64,000 bases of DNA from Streptomyces fungicidicus (GCF_003665435.1 NZ_CP023407.1:1550001-1614000); one strand, 5' to 3'; counted from the stretch's first letter, positions 26,752 to 35,183 are shown. Numbers and translations: made by a program. Notes: generated by a model from the sequence alone, not told the origin.

Positions 26752-26776
26752 AGCCCCCACCACGGCCGTGGGGGCT
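26752..26776 (-). terminator. Short hairpin at the end of the F420 oxidoreductase gene
   Basis: A 9-bp GC-rich stem (26752-26760 with 26768-26776) and 7-nt loop touch the minus-strand stop codon at 26775-26777. Confidence 0.5.
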
Positions 26777-27830
26777 ATGCGAGACCGGCGCGCTCCAGGG
26801 CCTCGGTGCCGGCGCGCAGGGACGCGAGCCGCTCGTCGAGCGTGAAGCCGGCCGGGGCGAGGGTGAGGGTGGTGGCTCCGGCGGCGGCGTAGGCCTTCAT
26901 CCGGTCGGCGATGCGGTCGACGGAGCCGAGGAGGGTGGTCTTGTCGATCAGGTCGTGCGGGACCGCGGCGGCCGCGCCCTGCTTGTCGCCGGTCAGGTAC
27001 TTGTCCTGGATCTCGGCGGCCTCGCGCTCGTAACCCATGCGCTGGGCGAGCTGGTTGTAGAAGTTCTGCTTGCGGCTGCCCATGCCGCCGACGTACAACG
27101 CGGTGTAGGGGCGGAAGGTGTCGGCGAGGGTGCTGACGTCCTTGTCGTCGCCCACGGCGAGGGGGACGGTGGGGCAGATGTCGAAGCCCTCGAGGGTCTT
27201 GCCGGCCTTCTCGCGGCCCGCCCTGATGTGCCTGACGGCGGTGTCCTCGAGGTGGTCGGCGGAGGGGAAGATCAGCAGGGCGCCGTCGGCGATCTCGCCG
27301 GTCTGCTCGAGGTTCTTCGGGCCGATGGCGGCGATGTAGAGGGGGATGCGCTCGCGCTCGGGGTGCACGGTGAGCTTGATCGGCTTGCCGGGGCCGCCGG
27401 GGAGGGGGAGGGTCCAGTGCTCGCCCTCGTAGGAGAGGCGCTCGCGGGTCATGGCCTTGCGGATGATCTCCACGTACTCGCGGGTGCGGGCGAGGGGCTT
27501 GTCGAACTTGACGCCGTACCAGCCTTCGGAGACCTGGGGGCCGGAGACGCCCAGACCGAGGCGGAAGCGGCCGCCGGAGAGGGAGTCGAGGGTGGCGGCG
27601 GTCATCGCGGTCATCGCGGGCTGGCGGGCGGGGATCTGGAAGATCGCCGAGCCGACGTCGATGCGGTGCGTCTGGGCGGCGACCCAGGTGAGTACGGTGG
27701 CGGCGTCGGAGCCGTAGGCCTCCGCGGCCCAGCAGACCGCGTAGCCGAGGCGGTCCGCCTCCTGGGCCACGGCGAGGTTGTCCGCGTCCATTCCGGCACC
27801 CCAGTAGCCGAGGTTGATGCCTAGCTGCAT
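26775..27830 (-). CDS. LLM-class F420-dependent oxidoreductase
   Basis: A 351-residue luciferase-like TIM-barrel enzyme of the coenzyme F420-using group. It begins MQLGINLGYWGAGMD, with the conserved blocks IPARQPAMTAMTAATLD near residue 66 and GRFRLGLGVSGPQV near 86. The ATG at 27830 follows AGGGGAG. F420-dependent members reduce or oxidise varied substrates, so the reaction cannot be named. No F420-synthesis gene is adjacent. About 420 bp without a gene lies upstream. Confidence 0.88.
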   Translation of the reverse strand: MQLGINLGYWGAGMDADNLAVAQEADRLGYAVCWAAEAYGSDAATVLTWVAAQTHRIDVGSAIFQIPARQPAMTAMTAATLDSLSGGRFRLGLGVSGPQVSEGWYGVKFDKPLARTREYVEIIRKAMTRERLSYEGEHWTLPLPGGPGKPIKLTVHPERERIPLYIAAIGPKNLEQTGEIADGALLIFPSADHLEDTAVRHIRAGREKAGKTLEGFDICPTVPLAVGDDKDVSTLADTFRPYTALYVGGMGSRKQNFYNQLAQRMGYEREAAEIQDKYLTGDKQGAAAAVPHDLIDKTTLLGSVDRIADRMKAYAAAGATTLTLAPAGFTLDERLASLRAGTEALERAGLA

Positions 27831-28252
27831 GACGGGTCTCCCCTTACCGATGAGTAACGTCGCTTGTGCGGAGACCCTATACCTGTGGTGCGCCCCGGGG
27901 TGGGGGGTGGGGCGGGGACGGGGTGGGGGTGGCCGTCCTCGGACTGGCGCGACTGTGCCGGCTGGAAGGGGTGCGGGGTGCGGACGCGCCAGCCACTGCG
28001 GGCGGCCACCCCCACCCCGCCCCCTCCGCGCCGTACGCGACCATCCGCCGCACTCCGCGGGCAGCACCCGCCGCCAGCCGCGGGCAGCCGCGGGCAGTCG
28101 TGCCGTAGGGCGGCACGGGTGGGCGCGACGGCGCCCCGTAAGCGCCGGGCTGCGCGAACACCCCCCGGCCCGCACTAACGCCGGGCAGTCGGTCAAATCC
28201 GTTGTCCACAGGCTCCCCACACTCAAGGCTGTGGCCAGTAATCTCGGCGTCC
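27831..28252. other. Intergenic region with G-rich inverted repeat
   Basis: About 420 bp between the divergent F420 oxidoreductase and aldo/keto reductase genes. It contains CGGGGTGGGGGTGGCC near 27919 and its exact complement near 28002-28018, about 80 bp apart, giving G-run-rich and C-rich arms. The short frames here have no start signals or recognisable motifs. A candidate -10 for the aldo/keto reductase is at 28239. Confidence 0.5.
28239..28244 (+). promoter_or_regulatory. Candidate -10 element of a leaderless promoter (aldo/keto reductase)
   Basis: TAATCT lies 8 nt before the ATG at 28253, which has no ribosome-binding site. Confidence 0.4.
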
Positions 28253-29236
28253 ATGGAGCAGAGGCATCTCGGCCGCACCGGCCTGCGTGTGTCCCGCATC
28301 GGACTCGGGACGCTGACCTGGGGTCGGGACACCGACGAGCACGACGCCGCCGATCTCTTGAAGACGTTCTGGGAAGCCGGCGGCACCCTCGTCGACACCG
28401 CCGACGTGTACGGCGACGGCGAGTCGGAGTATCTGCTCGGCAAGCTGATGGACGGGCTCGTACCCCGCCGGGACCTCGTCATCTCGACGAAGGCCGGCAG
28501 CGTGCCCGACCCCGACCGCCGCGTCGACGGCTCCCGCGGACACCTGCTCGGCGCGCTGGACGCCTCGCTGGCCCGCCTCGGCACCGACTACGTCGACGTG
28601 TGGCACATCCACGCCTACGACCCCGTCACCCCGCTGGACGAGACGCTCCAGGCGCTGGACGTCGCCGTCGGCAGCGGCCGCGCGCGCTATGCCGGTGTGT
28701 CCAACTTCTGCGGGTGGCAGCTGGCCAAGGCGGCGACCTGGCAGCTGGCCGCGCCGGCGCGGACCCGGCTGGCGAGCACGCAGATGGAGTACTCGCTGCT
28801 GCAGCGCGGTGTGGAGCGCGAGGTGCTGCCCGCCGCCGTCGATCTCGGGATCGGAATGCTGCCGTCCTCCCCGCTCGGCAGGGGCGTGCTCACCGGCAAG
28901 TACCGGAATGGCTCCGCCCCGACGGACTCCCGCGGCGCCTCGGAGCACCTGGCGCCGTTCGTCGAGCCGTACCTCGACGACACGGCGGGCCGGATCGTGG
29001 ACGCCGTGACCACCGCGGCGGACGGGCTCGCCGTGACCGCGCTCCAGGTCGCCCTCGCATGGGTGCGGGACCGGCCGGGCGTGACCGCCCCCATCGTCGG
29101 CGCGCGCAACGCGCAGCAGCTCACGGCGGCGTTGTCAGTGGAGGCGCTTAGTCTTCCTGACGAGATCTGCCGGGCTCTCGACGACGTGTCGGCGCCCGTG
29201 CACCGCTATCCCGATCACGACTGGAGCACGCTGTGA
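28253..29236 (+). CDS. Aldo/keto reductase
   Basis: A 327-residue NADPH-dependent oxidoreductase of the AKR fold. The N-terminus EQRHLGRTGLRVSRIGLGT is typical; the catalytic aspartate/tyrosine pair is in LVDTADVYGDGESE near residue 50, with the catalytic lysine in STKAGS near 80 and histidine in WHIHAYDP near 120. The substrate is unknown. The TGA stop overlaps the GTG start of the RecD2-like gene (GTGA at 29233-29236), so the two are translationally coupled. Confidence 0.9.
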   Translation: MEQRHLGRTGLRVSRIGLGTLTWGRDTDEHDAADLLKTFWEAGGTLVDTADVYGDGESEYLLGKLMDGLVPRRDLVISTKAGSVPDPDRRVDGSRGHLLGALDASLARLGTDYVDVWHIHAYDPVTPLDETLQALDVAVGSGRARYAGVSNFCGWQLAKAATWQLAAPARTRLASTQMEYSLLQRGVEREVLPAAVDLGIGMLPSSPLGRGVLTGKYRNGSAPTDSRGASEHLAPFVEPYLDDTAGRIVDAVTTAADGLAVTALQVALAWVRDRPGVTAPIVGARNAQQLTAALSVEALSLPDEICRALDDVSAPVHRYPDHDWSTL

Positions 29237-31266
29237 GCACGGACCCGCCCGAGACCGCGGAGGACGCCGAGGAGCCGGGGACGCCTGCCGGGGCGTCCGA
29301 GGCGGAGGCCGAGCTGGCCGCGCAGCGCGTGGAGCGGGAGCGGATCGAGCGGCGGAAGGCGGAGCGGCAGGGGCCGATCACGGCCGGGGCGAAGCTGAGC
29401 GGCACCGCCGCCGATCTGCTGGCCGCGGTCCGTGCCGTGGAGAGCGGTGAGAAGCCGGCCGCCACCGTGTTCGAGGAGCCCGGGCCCGCGCCGCGGCGGC
29501 CCGCTCCCGAACCCGTGCGCAGGGTGGCGCCGGCCGCTCCGGGTGAGCGGGTGCCGGACGCGGGCGCCGTCGAGGACGTGAGGGGGGTGCTGGTCCGGGG
29601 AGGTGCGCCGGAAGGGCTCGCCGGACCGGCCGCCGGTGTGCTCGGGGAGGGTGCCGCGGCGGTGCTGGGCGCCGATCCCTGGCAGTTGCTGCGGGTTCCC
29701 GGGGTGCTGCCCGAGCAGGCCGACTCGTTCGCGCGGGCGCTGCTCGGCGGCGAGGCCGGGCCGGACGACGACCGGCGGGGGCGGGCCGTCACCGTGTGGC
29801 TGCTGGACCGGGCCGCGCTCTCCGGGCACACCGCGCTGGAGATGCCGGCGCTGGTCACCGCGCTGGGGCGGCAGGGGGTGCCGGAGCCCGAGGAGGCCGT
29901 GCAGAACGCCATCGCGGAGGGGGACGTCCTGGTCTTCCAGGACGCGGTCGGTGAAGCCGCCGGGGAGGACGAGGAGCCTCCGGTGCGGGTGCTGGTGGGG
30001 CTGGAGCGGTTCGCGATGGCCGAGGAGAGCCTGGCCGACGGGCTGGCCCGGTTGGTCAACTCCGCGCCCGGGGGGAACGGGGCGGGCGAGGAGTGGGAGC
30101 GGGCGGCCTCGGCGGGAGGTTCCGCGGGGGACCTGATCCGGGCGGTCGCCGGTCACGGGCTCGTGCTGCACACCGGTGGGGAGGCCTCGCTGGCCGAGCC
30201 GGCTGCGCTGGTCGGCGCCGCGAGAGGTCTCGGGCTGCGCGTCTGGGCCGTCACGCACGGCCCGGTGGGGCGCGCCCGGTTCGCCGCCCTGCTGGGGGAC
30301 GAGGGGGCGGGGGTCGCCACCGTGGCGGGGCTCTTGTCCGGGGCCGAGGGGCCCGGGCGGGACGCCGACGGGGCGCTGGACGTGGACCTGCTGGTGGTGC
30401 TCGACGCGCCTCAGCTGGACGTCGAGGCCGCCGCGCTGCTGACGGAGTCGCTGCCGGACGGGGCCCGGCTGGTGCTGGCCGGTGATCCGGGGGTGCTGTG
30501 GTCGGTGGGGCCCGGGCGGGTGTTCGCCGATCTGCTGGCCGCGCGGGCGTGCCCGCAGGTCGCCTCCCGGCGGCCGGATCCCGGGCCGCTCGGTGAGCTG
30601 GTCTCCGGCATCGGCGTCGGCGAGCTGAACCAGGTGGCGGCGCCCGGCAAGGAGGTCGTGATCGTGCCGGTGCGGGACGCGGGCGAGGCCGTGCACCGGA
30701 CCGTCCAGCTGGTGGTGGACTCGGTGCCGCGCGCGATCGGGGTGCCGGCCGAGGAGACCCAGGTGATCACCCCGGGGCACGGAGGCGCCGTCGGTACGCG
30801 CGCGCTGAACGCGGCGCTCAAGGAGCGGCTGAACCCGGGTCCTGGCCGCTTCGGCGGGTTCGACCCGGGTGACCGCGTCGTCCACTCCCCCGCTCCGGGG
30901 CGTACGCTGCCGGGCCGCGTGGTGACGGCCGACGGTGAGGGGCTGCACCTGGAGTGTGCGGGCGAGCGGATCGTGGTGCCGAGGGAGCGGGTGGAGTCTT
31001 CCGTGCGGCACGGCTGGGCGCTCACCGCGCACCAGGCCGTGGGCTGCCGGTGGCCCGCGGTGGTCGTGGTGCTGCCCGGTGACGCCGCGGGGGCCCTCAG
31101 CCGGCCCTGGGTGTACACGGCGTTCAGCAGGGCCGACCGGCATCTGTCCGTGGTGCACGGAGTGGAGCAGGCGCTGCCGCGTGCGGTGGCCGAGGTGGCG
31201 GCGAAGCCGCGGACGACCCGGCTGCCGGTGCTGCTGGCGCCGCAGGTTCCGGTGGCGGACGGCTGA
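29233..31266 (+). CDS. RecD2-like helicase homologue with degenerate ATPase motifs
   Basis: A 677-residue protein with the RecD2 domain order. A charged N-terminus (1-100) is followed by a helix-hairpin-helix region (about 115-225: ADPWQLLRVPGVLPEQADSF, SGHTALEMPALVTALG), two RecA-like domains and a UvrD-C2 domain. Where RecD2 has the Walker A GGPGTGKT, this has LHTGGEASLAEP near residue 312, with no lysine; Walker B DEAS is DAPQ near 391. Downstream blocks survive: GDPGVLWSVGPG near 417, LTAHQAVG near 597 and YTAFSRAD near 627. It is probably a pseudo-helicase that binds DNA or partners without ATP hydrolysis. Coupled to the aldo/keto reductase by a GTGA overlap. Confidence 0.75.
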   Translation: MSTDPPETAEDAEEPGTPAGASEAEAELAAQRVERERIERRKAERQGPITAGAKLSGTAADLLAAVRAVESGEKPAATVFEEPGPAPRRPAPEPVRRVAPAAPGERVPDAGAVEDVRGVLVRGGAPEGLAGPAAGVLGEGAAAVLGADPWQLLRVPGVLPEQADSFARALLGGEAGPDDDRRGRAVTVWLLDRAALSGHTALEMPALVTALGRQGVPEPEEAVQNAIAEGDVLVFQDAVGEAAGEDEEPPVRVLVGLERFAMAEESLADGLARLVNSAPGGNGAGEEWERAASAGGSAGDLIRAVAGHGLVLHTGGEASLAEPAALVGAARGLGLRVWAVTHGPVGRARFAALLGDEGAGVATVAGLLSGAEGPGRDADGALDVDLLVVLDAPQLDVEAAALLTESLPDGARLVLAGDPGVLWSVGPGRVFADLLAARACPQVASRRPDPGPLGELVSGIGVGELNQVAAPGKEVVIVPVRDAGEAVHRTVQLVVDSVPRAIGVPAEETQVITPGHGGAVGTRALNAALKERLNPGPGRFGGFDPGDRVVHSPAPGRTLPGRVVTADGEGLHLECAGERIVVPRERVESSVRHGWALTAHQAVGCRWPAVVVVLPGDAAGALSRPWVYTAFSRADRHLSVVHGVEQALPRAVAEVAAKPRTTRLPVLLAPQVPVADG

Positions 31267-31286
31267 GACGGGCCCCGGTACGCGGC

Positions 31287-31313
31287 GACGGCGGCACCGT
31301 CGGTGCCGCCGTC
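31287..31313. terminator. Terminator between convergent genes
   Basis: A 12-bp perfect stem (31287-31298 with 31302-31313), 3-nt loop, between the RecD2-like gene and the convergent acidic-protein gene. Confidence 0.75.
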
Positions 31314-31326
31314 CCCGGGGGTGCGG

Positions 31327-32001
31327 TCAGCGTTCCGCGTCGAGGGGTTCCAGGTCCTCGTCCAGTGCGTCCACCAGGTCCTCGTCGTCGAGGTCGTCCT
31401 CCTCGTCGTCGAAGACCGCGCTGACGTCGAAGCGGCACACCACCCGCTGCGGGTCGGCCTGCTCGAACGGCGCCTCAAGCCACTCGCCGGGGTCCGCGGG
31501 TTCGTCCGATGCCGTCACCCAGAGCGTGGAGTCGCCCTCCTCCAGCCCGAACTCCTTGTGCCGGGAGGCGATCTCGTCCGGCTCGTACTCGCCGAACAGC
31601 AGGCCCAGCGCGCCGTGGACGGTGCCCGAGGCCTCCGAGCCCTCGTCGTCGTCCGCCGCCTCGATCCGCTGGGCGTGCGCCAGCAGCCGCTGGGGTTCCA
31701 CCACCGCGTAGTCGCGGCGGATCAGCACGCTGAGCCCGTGCGGTTCCTCGGGTCCGGTGTACGGCGGCAGCGCTTCCTCCGCGCCGGGGATCTCGAAGGG
31801 GGTCACCTCGTCGTGGCGGTCGTAGAGCAGTTCGTCGTACGTCTCCGCGGCCGCGGCCAACTGGTTGAACGCCTCGTAGACGGCCGGGTCGTCCTCCCCC
31901 GACCGGCTCTCGACCGCGGCCAGGTGGCGGTCGATCGCGGTCTTCACCGCCTCGGCGGCGGCGCGTACCTCGGCAGCGGTGGGCTGCGCAGCATCAGACA
32001 T
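31327..32001 (-). CDS. Conserved acidic protein of unknown function
   Basis: A 224-residue soluble protein not assigned to a family. It starts MSDAAQPTAAEVRAAAEAVK, has a helical N-terminal half, a central LSVLIRRDYAVVEPQ / GALGLLFGEYEPDEIASRH region, and an extremely acidic C-terminus (DDEEDDLDDEDLVDALDEDL). The ATG at 32001 has no ribosome-binding site, but TAGCGT lies 7 nt upstream, indicating leaderless translation. It diverges from the DUF5703 gene with only 47 bp between start codons, so the two share a compact promoter. Confidence 0.7.
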   Translation of the reverse strand: MSDAAQPTAAEVRAAAEAVKTAIDRHLAAVESRSGEDDPAVYEAFNQLAAAAETYDELLYDRHDEVTPFEIPGAEEALPPYTGPEEPHGLSVLIRRDYAVVEPQRLLAHAQRIEAADDDEGSEASGTVHGALGLLFGEYEPDEIASRHKEFGLEEGDSTLWVTASDEPADPGEWLEAPFEQADPQRVVCRFDVSAVFDDEEDDLDDEDLVDALDEDLEPLDAER

Positions 32002-32008
32002 AGTGCAG

Positions 32009-32041
32009 ACGCTATCCGTACCGGGGCCCGGCCCGCACAAT
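32009..32041. promoter_or_regulatory. Compact divergent promoter, both sides apparently leaderless
   Basis: The minus-strand hexamer TAGCGT (32009-32014) and the plus-strand CACAAT (32036-32041) each end exactly 7 nt before an ATG (32001 and 32049). Neither gene has a ribosome-binding site, and the whole promoter pair fits in 47 bp. Confidence 0.55.
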
Positions 32042-32048
32042 AGATGCG

Positions 32049-32237
32049 ATGCCGGAATACGAATTTGTCGACGTGTACGTGCCGCGCGGGGTCTCCCGCA
32101 AGGAGACGGCGCGGCTACTGACGGACCATGCCGAGTACGGACACTGGGAGCTGTACCGCCTGACGCTGATGCGTGACGGCAGCCGCAGGGTGCGGCTGCG
32201 CAGGCGGATCATCCGCCAGGTGCGCGCCACCTGGTGA
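32049..32237 (+). CDS. Small DUF5703-family protein
   Basis: A 62-residue basic protein, MPEYEFVDVYVPRGVSRKE at the N-terminus and RRVRLRRRIIRQVRATW at the C-terminus. It matches the DUF5703 family of tiny proteins in Streptomyces and relatives. The central HAEYGHWELYRLTLMRDG is the conserved part. Function unknown; the basic C-terminus suggests nucleic acid or membrane contact. Probably leaderless. Confidence 0.75.
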   Translation: MPEYEFVDVYVPRGVSRKETARLLTDHAEYGHWELYRLTLMRDGSRRVRLRRRIIRQVRATW

Positions 32238-32266
32238 GCCGGGACCACCCGACCTGACTCAGAGAA

Positions 32267-32300
32267 CGGAGCGGGCCCCGCGGTCGCGGGGCCCGCTCCG
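32267..32300. terminator. Bidirectional terminator between the DUF5703 gene and chpC
   Basis: A 16-bp near-perfect stem (32267-32282 with 32285-32300) follows the DUF5703 stop and precedes the convergent chpC stop. Confidence 0.8.
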
Positions 32301-32311
32301 TGTACCCGGGG

Positions 32312-33010
32312 TCACGCGGCGGTGCGCGCCTTGCGGTAGAGGATGGCGCCGGCGAGCAGCGCCCCCGCGCCGGCGGGCAGCACCAGGCCCATCGGCACCT
32401 CGCTGCCGGTCCGGGCGAGCTGTACGTCGTGCTGGGGCCGGTCGGCGGGGCGGGCGCCCGGCTCGTCGCCGGTCGAGGGGCGCTCCGGGGCCGGCTCGAC
32501 GGGGGTGTCCGGCCCGTCGCCGGGCTGCTCGGGGCTGCCGGGTTCGCCGGGCTGTCCGGGGGTTTCGCGCTCCGGGCCGCCGTTGGCGCAGCCGTTGTCC
32601 TCGGCGGCATTGCCGGCGCCGAGGACGTCGACGCTGTTGCCGCAGACGTTCACCGGGATGTGGACCGGGGCCTGGATGTGGTTGCCGGAGCCCACGCCGG
32701 GTGAGTCGGTGGCCTGTCCGCCGGCGTGCGCGCCGCCGGAGCCGCCGTGGCCGTCCGCCGTGGAGCCGCCCTCGTTGGCGCAGGAGTTCCCCACGGCCGG
32801 GTTGAGGACGCCGACGACGTCGACGGTGTTTCCGCAGATGTTGACCGGCACGTCCACCGGCGCCTGCACCGTGTTCCCGGAGAGGACGCCGGGCGAACCG
32901 GCGGCGGTGCCCGTCGCGCCGGAGTCGGCGTGGGCGGCGCCGCCCACGGCGGCGAGCACGCCCGACGCGGCCGCCATCGTCATCAGGCCCTTGCGGGTGA
33001 CCTGTCGCAT
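32312..33010 (-). CDS. chpC: Long chaplin ChpC, sortase-anchored
   Basis: A 232-residue cell-surface amyloid protein needed for aerial growth. The signal peptide ends near AHADSG (residue 29). Two chaplin domains follow, near 44-82 (QAPVDVPVNICGNTVDVVG) and near 102-140 (QAPVHIPVNVCGNSVDVLG), each with the two conserved cysteines. A Pro/Glu/Gly-rich spacer leads to the sorting signal LARTG, a hydrophobic segment and the basic tail YRKARTAA. This makes it a long, wall-attached chaplin, as for ChpC in S. coelicolor. It lies downstream of chpH in the same direction, with a terminator between. Confidence 0.93.
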   Translation of the reverse strand: MRQVTRKGLMTMAAASGVLAAVGGAAHADSGATGTAAGSPGVLSGNTVQAPVDVPVNICGNTVDVVGVLNPAVGNSCANEGGSTADGHGGSGGAHAGGQATDSPGVGSGNHIQAPVHIPVNVCGNSVDVLGAGNAAEDNGCANGGPERETPGQPGEPGSPEQPGDGPDTPVEPAPERPSTGDEPGARPADRPQHDVQLARTGSEVPMGLVLPAGAGALLAGAILYRKARTAA

Positions 33011-33091
33011 TGCTGAAATCCCTGCCTTCGACCTGGTTCCGGGAGTCGGCGTTCCGCCGGATTCCCGGTGTTCCTACGTTCGGTGAGACCG

Positions 33092-33130
33092 GTCGGCCCC
33101 GGAGCGCATGGCGGGCGCTCCGGGGCCGAC
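33092..33130 (-). terminator. Terminator downstream of chpH
   Basis: A 15-bp perfect stem (33092-33106 with 33116-33130) around a 9-nt loop, 46 nt past the chpH stop. Confidence 0.8.
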
Positions 33131-33176
33131 GGGCTCGAGCCCTCAGGGGGCGTGCCCTAGAGGGCGAGGCACAACG

Positions 33177-33410
33177 TCACTTGTTGACGCAGGCGTTGCC
33201 GAAGGCGGGGTTCAGCAGGCCGATCACGGAGATCGTGTTGCCGCAGACGTTCACGGGGACGTGGATCGGGGCCTGGACGACGTTGCCGGAGAGGACACCC
33301 GGGGAGTGCACGGCGGCACCCTGGGCACCGGAGTCGGCGGCGGCGAGGCCCGCGCCCGCGAGAACCAGTCCACCCGTGGCGGCGGCGACGGCGACGACCT
33401 TCTTGAGCAT
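33177..33410 (-). CDS. chpH: Short chaplin ChpH
   Basis: A 77-residue secreted chaplin. I start at the ATG at 33410 because it follows a strong AGGAGG. The signal peptide (MLKKVVAVAAATGG through LAAADSG) is cleaved near residue 25. One chaplin domain, with VVQAPIHVPVNVCGNTIS and LLNPAFGNACVNK, carries the two conserved cysteines. Secreted short chaplins form the amphipathic amyloid film that lowers surface tension for aerial hyphae. Its 77-residue length equals ChpH of S. coelicolor, and the adjacent chpC supports that name. Confidence 0.94.
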   Translation of the reverse strand: MLKKVVAVAAATGGLVLAGAGLAAADSGAQGAAVHSPGVLSGNVVQAPIHVPVNVCGNTISVIGLLNPAFGNACVNK

Positions 33411-33562
33411 TATTCCTCCTAGTTGGCAAAGCGATCCAAAGTCGCGGATCACATCACGGCTAACGAGGACGGAGTAATGAGGCTACGAGCCTATCGTCGC
33501 ATTCACTCTTCCCAGACAACTCCGTACGCTTGCCCGATTGTTGAGTTCATCGGGTGATCCGC

Positions 33563-34888
33563 TCAGGAGGCGTCGAGGAAACGGTCGAGCACCCGTACGC
33601 CGAACTTGAGGCCGTCCACCGGGACCCGCTCGTCGACGCCGTGGAACATGCCCGCGAAGTCCAGCTCCGGGGGCAGCTTCAGCGGCGCGAAGCCGAAGCA
33701 GCGGATGCCGAGGTCGTCGAAGGACTTGGCGTCGGTGCCGCCGGAGAGCATGTACGGCACGGCCCGCGCGATCGGGTCCTCGGCGCTCAGCGCGGTCTGC
33801 ATGGCGTCGACGAGCCTGCCGTCGAAGTCGGTCTCCAGGGCCTTGTCGGAGTGCACGTCCTCGCGCCGCACGCGCGGGCCGAGGATCCGGTCGAGGTCGG
33901 CCAGGAACTCCTCCTCGTAGCCCGGCAGGAAGCGCCCGTCGACATGCGCGGTGGCCTGGCCGGGGATGACGTTGACCTTGTAGCCGGCGCCCAGCTGGGT
34001 CGGCGCCGCCGAGTTGCGCAGCGTGGTGCCGATCATGCGGGCGATGCCGCCGAGCTTGGCGAGGGTCTCGTCCATGTTCTCCGGGTCGAGCTCGGTGCCG
34101 AGCGCGTCGGAGAGTTCGTCGAGGAAGGCCCGCACCGTCTTGGTGACCCTGACCGGCCACTTGTGCCGGCCGAGGCGGGCCACGGCCTCGCACAGTTCGG
34201 TGATGGCGTTGTCGTCGTTGGTCATCGAGCCGTGGCCCGCCGTGCCGTCGACGGTGAGCCGCATCCAGTGCATGCCCTTCTCGGCGGTCTCGACGAGGTA
34301 GAGGCGCAGCTTCTCGTTGACGGTGAAGGAGAACCCGCCGACCTCGCCGATCGCCTCGCTGACGCCCTCGAACAGCCCGGGGTGCTGGCGCACCAGGTGC
34401 TTGGCGCCGTACGTGCCGCCCGCCTCCTCGTCGGCGAGGAACGCCAGCACGATGTCCCGGGGCGGCTTGCGTCCGCTGCGCATGCGGTCGCGGACGACCG
34501 CGAGGGTCATCGCGTCCATGTCCTTCATGTCGACGGCCCCGCGGCCCCACACGCACCCGTCGGCGATCTCTCCGGAGAAGGGGTGGTGGGTCCAGTCGTC
34601 GGCGTTGGCCGGCACCACGTCGGTGTGGCCGTGGATGAGCAGCGCGGGCCGGGACGGGTCCTCGCCCTCGATCCGGGCCACCGTGGAGGCGCGTCCCGGG
34701 TGGGACTCGAAGATCTTCGGCTCGAGCCCCACCTCCGCGAGCTTCTCGGCGACGTACTCGGCCGCCTTGCGCTCGCCGGGGCCCGAGTGGTCGCCGTAGT
34801 TGCTGGTGTCGATCCGGATCAGCTCGCGGCAGAGGTCCACGACCTCGTCCTCACCGGTGACGCTCCTGGCCGTGTCCGTCTCGCTCAC
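33563..34888 (-). CDS. M20/M25/M40-family zinc metallopeptidase
   Basis: A 441-residue di-zinc peptidase or amidohydrolase. Metal-ligand motifs are intact: LLIHGHTDVVPA near residue 85, the bridging aspartate in GRGAVDMKDMDA near 120, and the catalytic glutamates in FLADEEAGG near 150. A dimerisation insert follows. There is no signal peptide, so it is cytoplasmic. The GTG at 34888 follows GGGAGGA. It lies upstream of chpH in the same direction with about 150 bp between, so the chaplin probably has its own promoter. Substrate, a dipeptide or N-acyl amino acid, is unknown. Confidence 0.9.
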   Translation of the reverse strand: MSETDTARSVTGEDEVVDLCRELIRIDTSNYGDHSGPGERKAAEYVAEKLAEVGLEPKIFESHPGRASTVARIEGEDPSRPALLIHGHTDVVPANADDWTHHPFSGEIADGCVWGRGAVDMKDMDAMTLAVVRDRMRSGRKPPRDIVLAFLADEEAGGTYGAKHLVRQHPGLFEGVSEAIGEVGGFSFTVNEKLRLYLVETAEKGMHWMRLTVDGTAGHGSMTNDDNAITELCEAVARLGRHKWPVRVTKTVRAFLDELSDALGTELDPENMDETLAKLGGIARMIGTTLRNSAAPTQLGAGYKVNVIPGQATAHVDGRFLPGYEEEFLADLDRILGPRVRREDVHSDKALETDFDGRLVDAMQTALSAEDPIARAVPYMLSGGTDAKSFDDLGIRCFGFAPLKLPPELDFAGMFHGVDERVPVDGLKFGVRVLDRFLDAS

Positions 34889-35089
34889 GTGCTTCCTCCC
34901 GCTGCTGGTGTTCCCGCTGGTGGGTTCCCCTCATCCTCCCCCGCCCGCGGGCCCGCCCCAAGACCCGGCCCGGCCCGTCACACGCAGTTCGCACGACGAC
35001 CCCGCCGGGCGGGTGTGATCGGCCACCCCGGAACACCTGGTAATGTTTACGTCGTCGCCGCGGGGGGAAACCCGCGCGACAGACACCTT

Positions 35090-35174
35090 GTCCGGGTGGC
35101 GGAATGGCAGACGCGCTAGCTTGAGGTGCTAGTGCCCTTTATCGGGCGTGGGGGTTCAAGTCCCCCCTCGGACA
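35090..35174 (+). tRNA. tRNA-Leu(GAG)
   Basis: An 85-nt tRNA with a complete cloverleaf. The acceptor stem GTCCGGG pairs with CTCGGAC, the anticodon stem CTAGC/GCTAG holds the loop TTGAGGT (anticodon GAG), and the T arm is GGGGG-TTCAAGT-CCCCC. The long variable arm (TGCCC...GGGCG) confirms a class II leucine tRNA. It reads CUC and CUU codons. CCA is not encoded. A terminator follows at once. Confidence 0.95.
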
Positions 35175-35183
35175 CATGAAGCG

